Source: Platynereis dumerilii
Lineage: Eukaryota > Annelida > Polychaeta > Phyllodocida > Nereididae
DNA: 64,000 nt
Direction: 5' to 3'
NCBI GenBank assembly: GCA_026936325.1
Contig: JAPTHN010000011.1
Coordinates: 26,700,501 to 26,764,500 of the forward strand
Positions 34,731-47,620 of this stretch are shown in pieces. The position numbers and the translations under genes were made by a program. How positions within the stretch are numbered: the first letter of the stretch is position 1; the number at the start of each line of letters is the position of its first letter. The notes under the pieces are model-generated. The model was not told the origin of the DNA, did no database searches, and saw only the letters and a list, made by a program, of their open reading frames with translations.

Positions 34731-35326
34731 ACTTAATCAAAAGTTCCCCATGATGTTGCCAATGTTTCCCCATGTCACTGGGCCTTATGGGGTGTGATGG
34801 GGCCTTACTGATGCACATTCCTCACTAATTAATTTATGAGGCTTTGCTGCTCGTTATGGCTTGTTGCCCCTTGTAGCCCCTTGTTACCCTTTGTAGCTGA
34901 AAGAAGGGGTTAGGCAGCTGGGAAGGGTGGTCAAAGTGACCCATACTGCTGCACAGGACACCTGGGGTGCATATCTCAACTTATCTACTAAGAAGATAGT
35001 GTCTCTTCATTAAGGAAATTCCTATCAATTTCAAAGATAGGGCAACTTTTGATAACTTTGGTAGATTGTCACACTGATGAAGCCAAGTTCATTTGATAAT
35101 TTAGAGTGTCAGATTAAATTCCTGCTGCCATATGTAAACACTCAAGGCCTGTGTCTAACAATTCTGATTTTTAAAAAGTTCTATCTTTAATAATGTTATA
35201 CATATTGTGTCTAGAAATATGTATCCTGGCCTAATATCATATCTATCTATTGAACTGGTCAATTAATTTATTGATCTATTAACCAATCAACCAGTCAACT
35301 AAACAACTTGTCTATCCATCTATCCA
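34731..35326. other. Gene-free interval
   Basis: Includes a run of gccccttg words (about 34870-34900). No gene recognised. Confidence 0.5.
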
Positions 35327-35746
<420 letters not shown>

Positions 35747-35792
35747 TATCTATCAAGTTATTTCCTTGCAAAATACACCCATGGTCCAGCAG

Positions 35793-35833
35793 TACATAAC
35801 ACCCCCCCCCCTTAAGACTAAATGGTGGCCCCC
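35793..35833. repeat. Fragment of a G/C-run MITE end
   Basis: A C-run followed by ttaagactaaatggtggccccc resembles the right end of the ttatttatttca MITE at 61610-61642. Only the end is present. Confidence 0.45.
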
Positions 35834-35977
35834 TTATCTCATTCCTTATCTTTACCCTGAATGGATTCAGAACAATATCATGGCATGATACAATTTGTGC
35901 ATTGATATAGGCTTGGCTGCATTGAAGACACAATTGTTGTTCACTGAATTTTTCCATGAGTAATAACTAACAAGGCT

Positions 35978-35978
<1 letters not shown>

Positions 35979-36048
<70 letters not shown>
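35979..36048 (+). repeat. GATA microsatellite
   Basis: About 17 perfect gata units. Confidence 0.97.
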
Positions 36049-36244
36049 CCAGCTGTCATACAGTCGCTCTTGAAAGTAAGTACACCCTTTAGTGACTTGC
36101 CATTGAACATTATCTTTAAGTTGTCTCAAGCTATTGGCTATAACATCACTGATATTGACTCACTAAATTGATTGAAGTTATGATGGGCCAGTGTTTAGCA
36201 ATAAGTGAAGTGGGTCTATTATGAAATTGCAGCACATGTACTTG

Positions 36245-36497
36245 GGGGCAACCATTTAATATCGGGGGGGGGGGGGCTTGGAGTTTTCCTGGTGGGGAAA
36301 TTATTTATTTCACCTTAGTGGCAGGAGTAATTATTTATTTATTTCAAGTAAACAAAGTCCCCAAATATTTATTCCAAAATCAAGCAACACCTTGTTAAGA
36401 AATACCCCAAGCAGAAATGATTTATTTCAAGACTGCCCAAGATTTAATTATATTTCACCATTTCAAAGAAAACCCAAGTTATTTTAAGAATGGTCAA
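36245..36497 (+). mobile_element. ttatttatttca MITE, copy 2
   Basis: The left end is gggggcaaccatttaat followed by a G-run and ggagttttcct. The word aaattatttatttca and variants recur five times at 30-50-bp spacing (about 36298, 36329, 36363, 36416, 36445). The right end, near gaatggtcaacc at 36488-36499, is a weak complement of the left. Same family as 61350-61645 and 11280-11495. Confidence 0.65.
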
Positions 36498-36708
36498 CCT
36501 CATGAATTGACTGGCCCTTGTTTTTAGAAGTCTGTGATTTACATGTTAGTGACTTGTAAATGCATGAAACAACGATTTGTCTTTATCTGATAACATAATA
36601 ACCAGGTGATAAGGTTGGTAATTGATGAGGTAATTGATGGCATATGGCATACTCAACATTTGCTGTCAAGATAGAGATATGGTTGATTCCATTTTAAAGA
36701 TAGATATG

Positions 36709-36753
<45 letters not shown>
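36709..36753 (+). repeat. GATA microsatellite
   Basis: About 11 gata units. Confidence 0.95.
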
Positions 36754-36899
36754 GGGTAGTTAGGGACATAAGAGGGTTGGCATGCAGATAGTAATTAGTA
36801 ATATAAATTAAATAGATGAGTGAAGACATGATATCTTTGATTCAAAGATGCATACACATTTCAGTTATGACTAATCAAATCAGCCCATTCTCCACCCCA

Positions 36900-37245
36900 G
36901 AATGAAATACGTACTTCATGGACTTTTTGCACTTTCATATATAAACACTGGCGTTCATTCTGAAGGAACAAGAAGTACGTCCTTCATTCTCATGTATATA
37001 CACAACTGTTGAGAATGAAGACCATTCTTCATTTCTACACAATTCTACTAAATAAAAGCTGGTCGTCATTCTCTCAAATTCAGGATGAAAATGAAGAATG
37101 GTCTTCATTGCTTGAGCAAATTAAATACTGTACTTCATTATTTAGCCGATTGAATAAAATGAAGAACAGTCTTCATATCCAGTCAAATGATATATGGCTT
37201 ACTCCAGACTATTTGGCTGAGAGAATATCACTCTTCATGGAATTT
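36900..37245. repeat. Hairpin-word array (atgaag ... cttcat)
   Basis: At least five short inverted repeats with atgaa or atgaag on the left and ttcat or cttcat on the right lie at 36901-36920, 36961-36988, 37013-37033, 37090-37109 and 37158-37176. Further half-sites lie near 37130 and 37232. The centres differ (tacgta, accat, aatgg, aacag). The overlapping frame 37009-37278 is not considered a gene. Confidence 0.75.
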
Positions 37246-37488
37246 AAGCTTGTTCATTTTCGCATTATAAATGAATGAAAGATCTACCTTATTTTTGCAA
37301 ATAAAGATTGGGCTTTTTTTAAAATATAAATCAATGCTGAATCCCTCATTTCCAAAATCGTGGTCGGTTTGTCAAAATAAAGTCAATGCAGGGGGTGGAT
37401 CCAGGAACTTTTGTAGGGTGTGGGGTAGGCTACATGTTCTTATTTTTTTTTACTGAATAGAAGTATGAAAGTTATATCAGATTTTAGG

Positions 37489-37909
37489 TAGGGCTCTCAC
37501 GATTAACCGATTAATCGCCGCCGATTAGATTTTAGTTAAAAATCGATTCCAATTTGCAAAATCGATTAATCTATTATTTGTATATTTGTACATGGAAGAC
37601 TTGTATGGCTGTCACATTTCAGATGTTCGGTGTGAATTGCAACTGGATTGGTCAATTGGATTGGCTAATTGGATTGGTTTTGTAGTACATTGAAGCAAAT
37701 AACAGAGAATGAAGTGTGAAGTCTAATTGCAATTAGCATTTTCAATTGAATATCTAAGTCTGTAAGATCTTCTTCAAGACAAAGATATAGAAAGGAACAG
37801 AACTTTTCCAAGTGTCTAGAATGGCGGGAAAACAGCGATTAATCGATTACGATTCGATTTTGGGCAATAGATTAATCGATTTTGAAATTCTGTAATCGTG
37901 ATAGCCCTA
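37489..37909. mobile_element. hAT-type MITE with cgattaatcg words (421 bp)
   Basis: Begins TAGGGCTCTCACGATTA and ends TAATCGTGATAGCCCTA. The 8-bp target duplication ATTTTAGG is perfect (37481-37488 and 37910-37917). cgattaatcg-type words are clustered just inside both ends. Ends and duplication length fit hAT. Confidence 0.93.
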
Positions 37910-37984
37910 ATTTTAGGACAGGGGGCGGGATTATTTCGTTTAATGACCCCCCCCTTCCATCTTAGTTTGCAGCTTTCATACACT

Positions 37985-38070
37985 GTGCCTGCATCATTCT
38001 GTGTCCTCCTGTCCTAATTAGCCTACCAAGTGCATAAATACAGGTCATTAAGCCCCAATCATCCATCCAT
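37985..38070 (-). repeat. Dispersed repeat (ggatggatgattggggctt), copy 2
   Basis: Complement of 29308-29388 with moderate divergence. Confidence 0.6.
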
Positions 38071-39434
38071 CCATACTCCAATGTCTGCTGTTTATGGTGG
38101 GGTGATGGGTGGGGGGAGGTTCACTTTATCCATAATTGTTAAACTTTTAAAATATTGAAGTTCTACAATATGATGTATTTTATTACAGAGACTTGAAAAA
38201 AAAATATATCATTGCTCAAAAACAACATAAACTTTTTCATATAATTTTTGTATCGATGTCTTAACCTGTAAAAAAACTTATATGTAATAAGTGTCCTTAA
38301 CAGTATATGGATTCAACAAGATTAGGAATATTTCTGGCAATATTTTTTGCGTGTGAAACGTCAAACCTTGGCCTAAAAACCTTAATAAACATCCGATTTT
38401 AAAAATTTTAAAACCTGCATATATCAAGTACACTCTCCCGAATTCAAGGCACTTATCAATCTTGCTCTCTTTGCAATATTAACCTCGCAAAAACCATTTC
38501 GGCGCATTGTATTTTTCAGGCCTGACATCACACACTACTAAATAGTACTGAAAAACATATACACTGTGCATGTGTGAACAATTAACAAACTAATATCCAA
38601 ACAGGTGGTTTTACATATATATCAGAAGTTTTTTTTTTGTTTTTTTTTACAAATTCTTGGTTACGTATATATTTTCATGAGACAAGGGGAGGGGCTCTGG
38701 ATTTTTTCTAAGGGTATTTATTTAATAGAAATGCCAACTTTAAGATATTAAAACCTTTTATTACATGCCACATACCCTCAGGTTCATGGTAAGATCGATA
38801 CAGTACCCTTTTTTAAGGGTACTTTTCTTTTTTAACATAAAGCATTTTTTTAAAACTATTTTTAAGACATGAATCAAACAGCCTTCTCTTATCATGACTA
38901 ATCAAGGAGCCCCTATGTTTCCATGTTAAATGTCTGAAGCTGCCACTTCATGGACTATCACAAAATGCATTTTTCATCATGAAGTTGTCCTCTCCTTTTG
39001 CATATCAAACAAATAGGCTGTAAAGCAATTAAGCAAGTTTGATAAGTAGATTTGAAAAAAGGAGAGGGGGCAAAAGAAGAGGGGCAGTTGGATAACCATT
39101 ATAGGTTGCACATCCCAAAGAAAACTCAGGTACAGGGCACAGACAGATAAGAGATGGCAGCTCGATGGGTGAAGACAGGTGATTAATGACCTGAGGTGAC
39201 TGCCCAGGGTCCAGCATATCTCTTCCTGATTAAGATAGTTTACTAGAAAATCCTCCTTACTTCATAGATATGCAGAATGCCTCCCAAGTAGCCATAATGC
39301 ATAATCTGATAAAGATAATTGGTTGATTGTGTCCTAATCAGAGTATCATGCCATTCCTTTACCAGTGTATGGAACAGGTAGCTTCACAAATAAAACAGAA
39401 GTTGTGTAAATGTCAAGTAAATGCAGAAGGAAAG

Positions 39435-39435
<1 letters not shown>
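38071..39435. other. Gene-free interval
   Basis: AT-rich sequence with T-runs near 38625-38650. No gene or named repeat recognised. Confidence 0.55.
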
Positions 39436-39481
<46 letters not shown>

Positions 39482-39482
39482 C

Positions 39483-39531
<49 letters not shown>

Positions 39532-39615
39532 GGATGGAAAGATAGATGGAAGGATAGATTTAAAGACAGATGGAAAGATAGATTTAAAGATAGAGATAGA
39601 TAGATTTAAAGATAG

Positions 39616-39702
<87 letters not shown>

Positions 39703-39703
39703 C
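39436..39703 (+). repeat. GATA microsatellite with a diverged centre
   Basis: Two long gata tracts (39436-39531 and about 39605-39703) flank a degenerate middle of gatggaaagatag and gatttaaagata units. Confidence 0.96.
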
Positions 39704-40239
39704 ATATAGAGATTGATTGACATATAGAGATTGATTGATTGATTTGTATATTTATTTATTTACTATTTTCGATTTAAGACGACCATCAGTTTTCTTTCAG
39801 CCATGTCTCTTTTTTTTCTTATAATTTAATTCAGTAATTTATCATACCTCTATGATGGATTCTCTAATCAGAACAAATTCTAAGGACTGCCCTTATCACA
39901 TCTGTCTTATATCTATATCTAAAAGTTAAAGATTCATTAAGATAAAGATACCTGTGCAGTTCCTCAGAGGCAAGATAAGCAATTAACAAGTGATAAGGGA
40001 GGGCAACAGGGGGTCTCTTAAAGGGACCAGGGATTTTTGGCTACAAGGTGTCTTCAAATCTGTATTGGGGTAACACCCAGTGACCACCAGTGATATGGGG
40101 ACTGTTGGGGCAAGGCTCAGTGAAGGGTAATTAAGGTCCCCAGGGGGCATCAGCAACAATCAGTAACAAGGGTAGACAATGGTATACCATCAGCATGATG
40201 GGGTAAAGCTGAGACTTTCACAGTATCTTAACTGTACTT
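39704..40239. other. Gene-free interval
   Basis: No gene seen. A G-rich stretch of short words lies at 39985-40200. Confidence 0.5.
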
Positions 40240-41116
40240 TGTCATGTACTTAGTGTTTAGAAATCAGTATTAAATATAATAGAATTCTTTTTGGCAAAAA
40301 AATAGAATTCTCTTTGGCTTTTTTAAATGACAAAAACCAACCCTCCTCCCCATTCCTCATCAATTCAACATAACTGTGATTTTAAAAGAATAAATAATTT
40401 GGTCTGGTTAATTTTTCGCAAGGTGGAGCTAATGGGCTACATAGGAATATACTGATGAAGTAGCTTTAAGTAGGCCTATAATTATCTAACAAAACGTTTA
40501 CTTTTGCATTAAATTTTTTAGAGATCTTTATTTGCTTTTATATGATGTTTGGTAAATGTATGTCTACTAAACTCTTTCTAAAGTGTAACATGATATATGT
40601 GATTCACTATATAAATTGGTATATAAATGGTAAAATTAAAATGTTAGTTTTCTGATTTGATTTGATATTGGGTACGCCTCCTGAGTAACACGCTTAACAC
40701 GCCTCCTGAGTATGTTATGTCATGAGTCATAAATTGTTTATTATATGCCTTTTAGCCAATTGTACTAGCACAAAAGTTGCAATACCCTAGTGCCTGCAAA
40801 AGCGGATTTTGATGAAATGCTTTTTCTAATACAGGTAAAAAGCAAACGAAACATGATGAAAAAAACCATAGCACCAAAAACCGAGAGTTTACCTTAACAA
40901 AAATGTCTTTTTTCCAATTTCATAATGTTGCATATATGCCATATTATCTTCTGTCGACCTGTGGAGAGCATTGGCTTTCGTGTGGCTGTTCAAACATTTT
41001 TGTAAACGTAGATGCCTTGTAAGCATAACTACAAACCAAGAGAATATGCCGCTCATTGCAGAACAATGAAACATTCGCATTTATATTTGTCTGGGTCTGT
41101 GTAATGTAGAGACATA

Positions 41117-41405
41117 AGGGGCCGACCAGACGACAGTTGGGGGGGGGGACTATGGACTTTACCCCGGGACGGATTTTTTTTTGTTCGCGGCGCATCGACG
41201 AAAAATTTTTTTCACATGCGCACTCACAACAAACTTTTTTATCGGAATTTTAACATTACGGTACCCTAGCTACAGGTGAAAACAAACTTTTTTTTTATTT
41301 CCATGTGCTGAACAAACTCGTTTTTTCAGTGTCAAGTGGGAAACAATCTTTTTTTTTCACCAAATATCCGTAGCCCCCCCCCCAAAGATCATCTGGTCGG
41401 CCCCT
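41117..41405. mobile_element. MITE with ggggccgacca ends and aacaaactttttt words (289 bp)
   Basis: AGGGGCCGACCAGA followed by a G-run faces a C-run followed by TCTGGTCGGCCCCT. The word aacaaactttttt or a close variant recurs about four times at 40-60-bp spacing. The corresponding sites in U2 (about 45140), U3 (47470), U4 (51255) and U5 (55475) lack it, so it inserted into U1 alone. Confidence 0.88.
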
Positions 41406-42544
41406 AGCTGTATAATTTACAGTACCTGGAAGCAGAGTGGAGGTATTCCTTCCCACCAAGCCTACTTCTTCTCAAGATAACAATAGATGTGTTTCTCATC
41501 TTTAGAAATATTATCAGGGACCATCTGCTTGTCATTGTAGCTGAAACTTTAGTCACCCGAGTAATCTGAATATAGCATCTTCATGACAACATTTCCAGCA
41601 GGCAGACACATATATAAGATTCCAACTCTATGGCCAGACTGCCCCATAGCCATTGCGTTATGTATGAATCAGGTGCTGTTGTATGCTGGATTGCTGGTGA
41701 TTGGAAGAGTAATTGTGTACGTATTTGGAGAGGCAGACCTAATTAGCCCTTATTCATTATTTGCAGTAATCAGGCTTTGCAGAGGAAAATGCCCCCAGGA
41801 GATTTGTTTTCTTTTGCATTATATTGTATCTTGAAATAAAAAAGAAAAATTTTTCTAAATAAACTGAAGAACTGTGTGACTGAAGGCTAACTTATATACC
41901 AAATTGCAATACATTTCTTCTTATACATGTGACATCACTTTCCAAGAAAAGAATCAAATAAATGTCCAAAGAAGTTTAGGTCACATCTGAAAAAGTTTTC
42001 AGCAATTTGTCTTGATAAAGTGAATGTTGCTTTCAATATGTACAATAAAGTGTTTCATGACTCGAAAAAGGGTGCAGAAAAAGTTGCTATAATTTTTCCA
42101 TATTTGTTGCCATAAGCTCAGTATTTTTACAATTGAAAAGGATGGTGCTTCAGCTAGCCCAGGTATCCCCTATTTGCTGTGATACTGAATATCAGGCTTT
42201 TTTATGTGACTCTGAGGCATCCATTCTCCTCTTCGACTTGTTGATGGCTTGAAGGGAGCAGACACACTCTGCTGGAATGACTAGTATTATTAATGTCAGA
42301 CTAGTCTTGATGTCTTTTTTGCATGTCTCGCCCCCTACATACCATTTAGTTGCTGTGTCTGCGAATCCTTCTTTTGATTGTGTTATTCTAAAAATTTCAC
42401 AAGGATCAGCAAAAATATAATTAACTGAACATTTTAAAATTGTTATGCGATCCAAATGAAAGAGTTATTATCTGGTTTAATAAGCATGATTTCCTTTTCA
42501 ACTTGCTATGCAGCAGTTTGCTTTTAACTCATTGGTCAATGAAT

Positions 42545-42605
42545 TGTTATATATCACTTATATAGCGCTACCATCATCCGGGCGGGCATTCTGGTGCACT
42601 TTACA
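42545..42605 (+). repeat. Short tatatagcgct dispersed motif
   Basis: atatcacttatatagcgcta followed by a ggtgcactttaca stretch resembles a motif common in dispersed repeats of animals. No tRNA-like promoter or target duplication was visible. Tentative. Confidence 0.25.
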
Positions 42606-43084
42606 ATGAAATTACAGTTGTTGAACAGCTCAGTGTTCAGCAGATGCCTCTTGAATCAGGGCCTGTTATCATCCATTGTTGTTTGGCACCTTTACTGTCC
42701 TTGCATCCTTGTGGAGTCTGGCAGGAAGCGTTGCTGCTCACACAGGAAGGTGAATCTCCTGTCAACACAAGTGGCCACCCTCCCAGGCTACAGCCACAAC
42801 CAATGAATCAGGAAGACCCATTCAAATAAATCTGAAATGATACATGGTAAGCTGAAAAGAAACCCATGTTTTTTAAAAACTGTTAAATGGGCTTTTAAGA
42901 GTGCTATGTGACCAGAATAAGCTCCTGCAACGGTTTTACAAAGTGTCAAAATATATTTTCAAAGATGTGATGACGCATTTCTGTATTTGTTATAATACTG
43001 GTTACCGTAATTGTTATTTTACTTTATTTAATTTATAAGAAATGACTGCCTCTTTTATTTCATTTGTTATGAACTTGTACCTGC

Positions 43085-43395
43085 TGCTAAAATATGCTCC
43101 CAAGGGGCACACAACGTAAACAAGACATTGCTAATTGGTGGAAGCCTTGTCTATTGTCTCATAGATATAAATCTATGGTAAAATAATGTTGCCACAGCGT
43201 GAAAACAACATTGAGATTATTTCACTATGTTGTGACAACGTTGCCACAGTGTTGCATTGCAACTACTTGATATTGCTTCACTCTGTTACAGCATAATTTC
43301 TGCCATACAATTCAATGTAATTTACACAACCATTGCGGTGCTGACACAACATTTTCACAACATTGGTGCGACGTAGATATGCCCATTTGCAGGTA
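43085..43395 (+). repeat. acaacattg / caacgttgcca word segment, U1 copy
   Basis: Contains reiterated caacattg, acaacgttgccaca and cacaacatt words. A counterpart in U3 lies at 49905-50225. Absent from the type A units, so it accounts for part of the A/B difference. Confidence 0.6.
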
Positions 43396-43720
43396 AGCAA
43401 ATGGATGTTCCATGGTCTGAGACTGGTGTGATAACTACCGTCATTCACAGCCGTCTTTTTGTTGACAGATAATCCATTTTCTTTAACAACTTTGTAATTG
43501 TCCAAATAAAGGCTCTTTTCATGATTCGGAGGCATCAATTTTCTTCTTCCACTTGTTGATGTCTGGGAGAGAGCAGACAAACGAGCTGGAGTGACAGTTA
43601 CAGGAAAAGCGAACACTTCTCGATTGTTTTTTCTCTTGTCTCACTACATACCATGTTATTGATGTGACTGAGAAATGTTTTTCATTGGTTGAGAGTGCTA
43701 CCTTGTTGTGCACTCAGTCT

Positions 43721-46700
43721 TCTTTCTTTGATCTGGATTACTGTTTCTCGAGGTGTAGCTAATGGGCAACGGAGGGGTACACTTATAGGCGTAGGGGATG
43801 ACTGTCTCACGGGGGGGGGGGCTGCGGGCTGTCTCGAGGGGGCTATGACTATTTTGCTCTGAAATTTTAACATGGCACGAATATTGGGTCAGAATTTGCC
43901 TTGATGAGCCATTTGCCCTGATGCCAGGGGGGCTGCAGCCCTCCCTGACCCCCTGCGTAATACGCAGTGTTGGAGGTCTCGAGGCCGGCCTCGTCCTCGG
44001 GGCCTTATTTTGATGGCCTCGGCCTTGGCTCAGTCTCGGATGCCAAATCCTTGGCCTTGCCTTGGTCTCGGGTGTCTTTGGTTGAGAGATGGTGGCCTCG
44101 GGACCGGCCTCGTCCTCGAGGCCGGCCTCGAGACCATATTTTGAAATTTTAACATGGCACGAATATTGGGTCAGAATTTGCCTTGATGAGCCATTTGCCC
44201 TGACGCCAGGGGGGCTGCAGCCCTCCCTGACCCCCTGCGTAATACGCAGTGTTGGAGGCCTCGGGGCCTTATTTTGATGGCCTCGGCCTTGGCTCAGTCT
44301 CGGATGCCAAATCCTTGGCCTTGCCTTGGTCTCGGGTGTCTTTGGTTGAGGGATGGTGGCCTCGGGACCGGCCTCGTCCTCGAGGCCGGCCTCAAGACCA
44401 TATTTTGAAGGCCTCGGCCTCGCCTTGGCCTGGGAGGTTCATGCCTCGGTCTCGGTCTTGGCCTCGGATGTCCTGGCCTCGACTACATCATTGGTAATAC
44501 GCCTATGGATACACTGATTAAGTAGTTTCAGGTACAATTTTACTGTGCACTGACTTTTTATAGATCTCTTTCGCTTTTACATGATGTTTGATTAATCTAT
44601 GTCAAATAAACTTTTTGTGAAGTGTAACAATTTTTTCATTCTAGAAACTGGTATATAAATGGGACCGGATGTTGGTTTTCTAATTTGATTTGATATTGGG
44701 CTTTTTCGTATCGTGTCTCATGAGTATATTATGCCACGAATCATGAACTGCTTATCCATGCAGCTGTTAGCCAATTGTATTTGCACAAAAGTTGCAATAC
44801 CCTTGTGACAGTCAACAGTGGATAGTGATGAAGAGCATTTTCTTATACAGATAAAAAGCCAACAAAATGTGATGGAATAAAACATGGAACCAAAAACCAA
44901 GAGTTTACCTCAACAAAAATGTCTTTGAGACTTCCTGTTTCATAATGTTGCATGGATGCCTTTTTATTTTATGTGGGTGGAAAATAATTACTGGCTTTTG
45001 TTTGGCTGCTTTAAAATTAGGGTAAACATGATGCCTCGCAATCATAACAACAAACAAAGAGAACATTCTGCTTATTTGCCACACAATGAAACATACATTT
45101 GTAAATCTGTCTGGGTCTGTTTTCGTGAAGAGACAGAACTACATAATTTACAGTACATTGAAGCAATGTTGAGGTATTTCTTCCCACCCACCAGACTTCT
45201 TCTCAAGAGATATTATCAGGGACAATCTGTTTGTTATTGCAGCTCAGACTTTGGTCACCTGAGTTATCCAAATATAGCATCTTCATGACAAAATTTCCTG
45301 CTAGAAAACACATACATAAGATTCAAACTATTGGCCCAGACTACCCCAAAGCCATTGAGTAATGTATGAATCAGGTGCTGTTATATGCTTGATTGCCAGT
45401 GATTGGAAGAGTAATTGTGTCCGTATTTGGAGTGGCAGACCTCATTCAAGATTTGCAGTAAACACGTACACTATGCAGTGGAAAACGCCTCCAGGAGATT
45501 TGTTTTCTTTTGCGTGCTTCATAAATACAGTTTACATACAATAGTCTTGATGTCTTTTTTGCATGTCGCGCCCCCTACATACCATTGGGTTGCCGTGTCT
45601 GCGAATCCTTCTCATGATCAATGCCATTGTGTTATTTTAAGAATTTCACAGAGATCAGCAATATATAATCAACTTTTCAGCAAAATACATGTATAATCAG
45701 CAAAATATAATAAATTGTTGAATATTTCTGATCAAGACACCCGAGTCACAGCAGTTTTAATAAGCATGATTTTCTTTTAAACTTGCTATTAAGTAGTTTA
45801 GTTTAAGTTGATTGGTCCCTAACTGCAATTTCAAGAAGTTAGAGTTGCTTGGACCACTTTCTACATAGTTTCTCAGCTTCATCTAACTGGCTAATGACCA
45901 TTCAAGGACCAATCAGGGGCAGTTAAAAATCTACATAGCAAGTGGCTTTGCAACTCATACTAATTGAAATGGCAGTAATCAGGCAGAACCATTCAAATTA
46001 ATCTAAAATGTTACATAGTAAGTTGAATAGAAACATGTGTTTTTTAAAACTCGAGTAATGTAGACCCCTAAGTATATTATTAATACAATAAGCCCCTGCA
46101 AAGCTTTTACAGACTATATATTTTCATAGGTGTGTTGACACATTCCTGTACTTTGTATAATACTGATATTTGTTTTTGTATTTTATTTTTAAAAACTGAC
46201 TGCCTCTTTTATTCTATTTGTCGTAAACTTGAACCCAGACATTTGGGCCATGAACCAAAAATTGTCATGGATAATGATTGTGAATTACTGTCCTAGAACA
46301 ATATTATGGTCCAATCAGGTATGGTTACAACAGAAATATGGAGCTGAAGACCTCATTAATGCTTGTTGAAATCACATCATCTGGCAGTGCCGCCTCAGGG
46401 AAATGGTTTTCTCTCCTCATTGAAAAGAATGCGTGAGGAGAATATCAAAGGGCTGAGGCATGATGTCTGGTAGGAATAACCTTCTTAGTGTCATAACGAA
46501 CTAACTTTGAAATATGAATCAGAAAAAATAACCCTTTTGGGCCATGTCATATTTATACAAACTAAAATCTGCAGTACGTAACCGGATGTCCAGTGGTCTT
46601 TGAGACTGGCACAGTAGCTACCTTGATGCACAGCCATCTTTTTGTTGACAGATAATCCATATTTTCTTTAATAACTTTGGAGTTGTCCCAATGAAGGCTG

Positions 46701-46880
46701 TGTTTTCATGACTCGGAGGCATCAATTTTCTTCTTCCACTTGTTGATGTTTGGGAGAGAGCAGACAAATGAGTTAGAATGACTGTTATAGGAAAAGCACA
46801 ACACTTCTCGATTGCTTTTTCGCATGTCTCACTACATACCATGTTGTTGCTGTGACTGAGAGATGTTCACTTACGGTTGA
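43721..46880 (+). repeat. Array unit U2 (type A)
   Basis: E block (44950-45520) is about 97% identical by eye to U4's E block (51070-51640). The beta block is cut short: relative to U4, 515 bp corresponding to 51652-52166 are missing at 45541. The following 45700-46880 again matches U4 (52280-52420 and 53808-54880). The unit contains the private hAT-type insertion 43784-44507. Confidence 0.85.
43784..44507. mobile_element. hAT-type element rich in ggcctcgg words (724 bp)
   Basis: Ends are TATAGGCGTA and TACGCCTATG. The 8-bp target duplication has one mismatch (GGTACACT at 43776-43783, GATACACT at 44508-44515). The U3/U4 junction near 50650 is the empty site (gagggacacacagattaag). Inside, a roughly 280-bp block is duplicated in tandem (about 43860-44140 and 44140-44400). 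Much of it consists of ggcctcgg, ggccggcctcg and cttggcctcg words. The Arg/Pro-rich frames in it are artefacts. Confidence 0.85.
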
Positions 46881-47620
46881 GAGCGCTATGATAAGCACTG
46901 AAACAACTGATTTACCAGAACTGAAACAAACAAAACATTTTTAAGCCTGTGACATCATCAGACCAAGTTCAAAGTTTATTGGACTGGATGTAGTCTTTCT
47001 AATTTGATACCAGGCATTTTCATGACACGTCTCGTAAGTATGTTATGCCATTAATCACAAACTGTTGATCCATAGTTATACAATTTAGCCAATTGTACTG
47101 GCAATGTGCACAAAAAGTGGCAATACCCTGGTGTCTGCGACAGTAGATATTGATGATGTGCATTTTCTTATATAGGTAGAAAGCGAACAAAATGTGACCA
47201 AAAAACCCACCACCCAGAAGATCAAGAGGTTACCTCAAGGCAAATATCTTTAAAAGTATTTTCCAATTTCATGATATTGCATGGATGCCATTTTATTTTC
47301 TGTAGGTGGAAAGTATTGGCTTTCATTTCGCTGCTCTAAAATCCAGGTAAATGCAGATGCCCCAAAGGATAACAACAAACAAAGAGAACATTCCGTTTAT
47401 GTGCAATACAATGAAACATGCATATTGTATATTTGCAAGGGTCCGTTTTCATGTAGGGACAGAACAGTATAATTTACGTGCAGCAGCTAGAAGAAACGTT
47501 GAGATATTTCTTCCCAGCCACCAAACTTCTTCGCAAGATAACAATAAATTTGTTTCTCGTATTTTGAAATATATCAGGGATCATCAGCTTGATATTGCGG
47601 CTGAGACTTTGGTTACCCTG

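Larger units (their letters stand above)
40240..43720 (+). repeat. Array unit U1 (type B)
   Basis: First full unit of the tandem array, with E block (about 40930-41830), beta block (42140-42430) and alpha block (43370-43720). The E block has ggaagagtaattgtgt and aggagatttgttttctttt. The second half is closest to U3. It carries a private MITE at 41117-41405. Short frames on both strands are not conserved as open between units, so the unit is treated as non-coding or pseudogenic. Confidence 0.8.

Noticed and set aside
43967-44497. Plus-strand frames rich in Pro, Arg and Ser in the ggcctcgg region
   Set aside because: They lie inside a hAT-type element and its tandem 280-bp duplication. The repetitive residues follow from the DNA word.
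44956-45288. 110-codon frame repeated at 51112-51402 as a possible duplicated gene
   Set aside because: U2 and U4 are recent duplicates, so shared openness is not informative. The equivalent frames in U1, U3 and U5 are broken or shifted.
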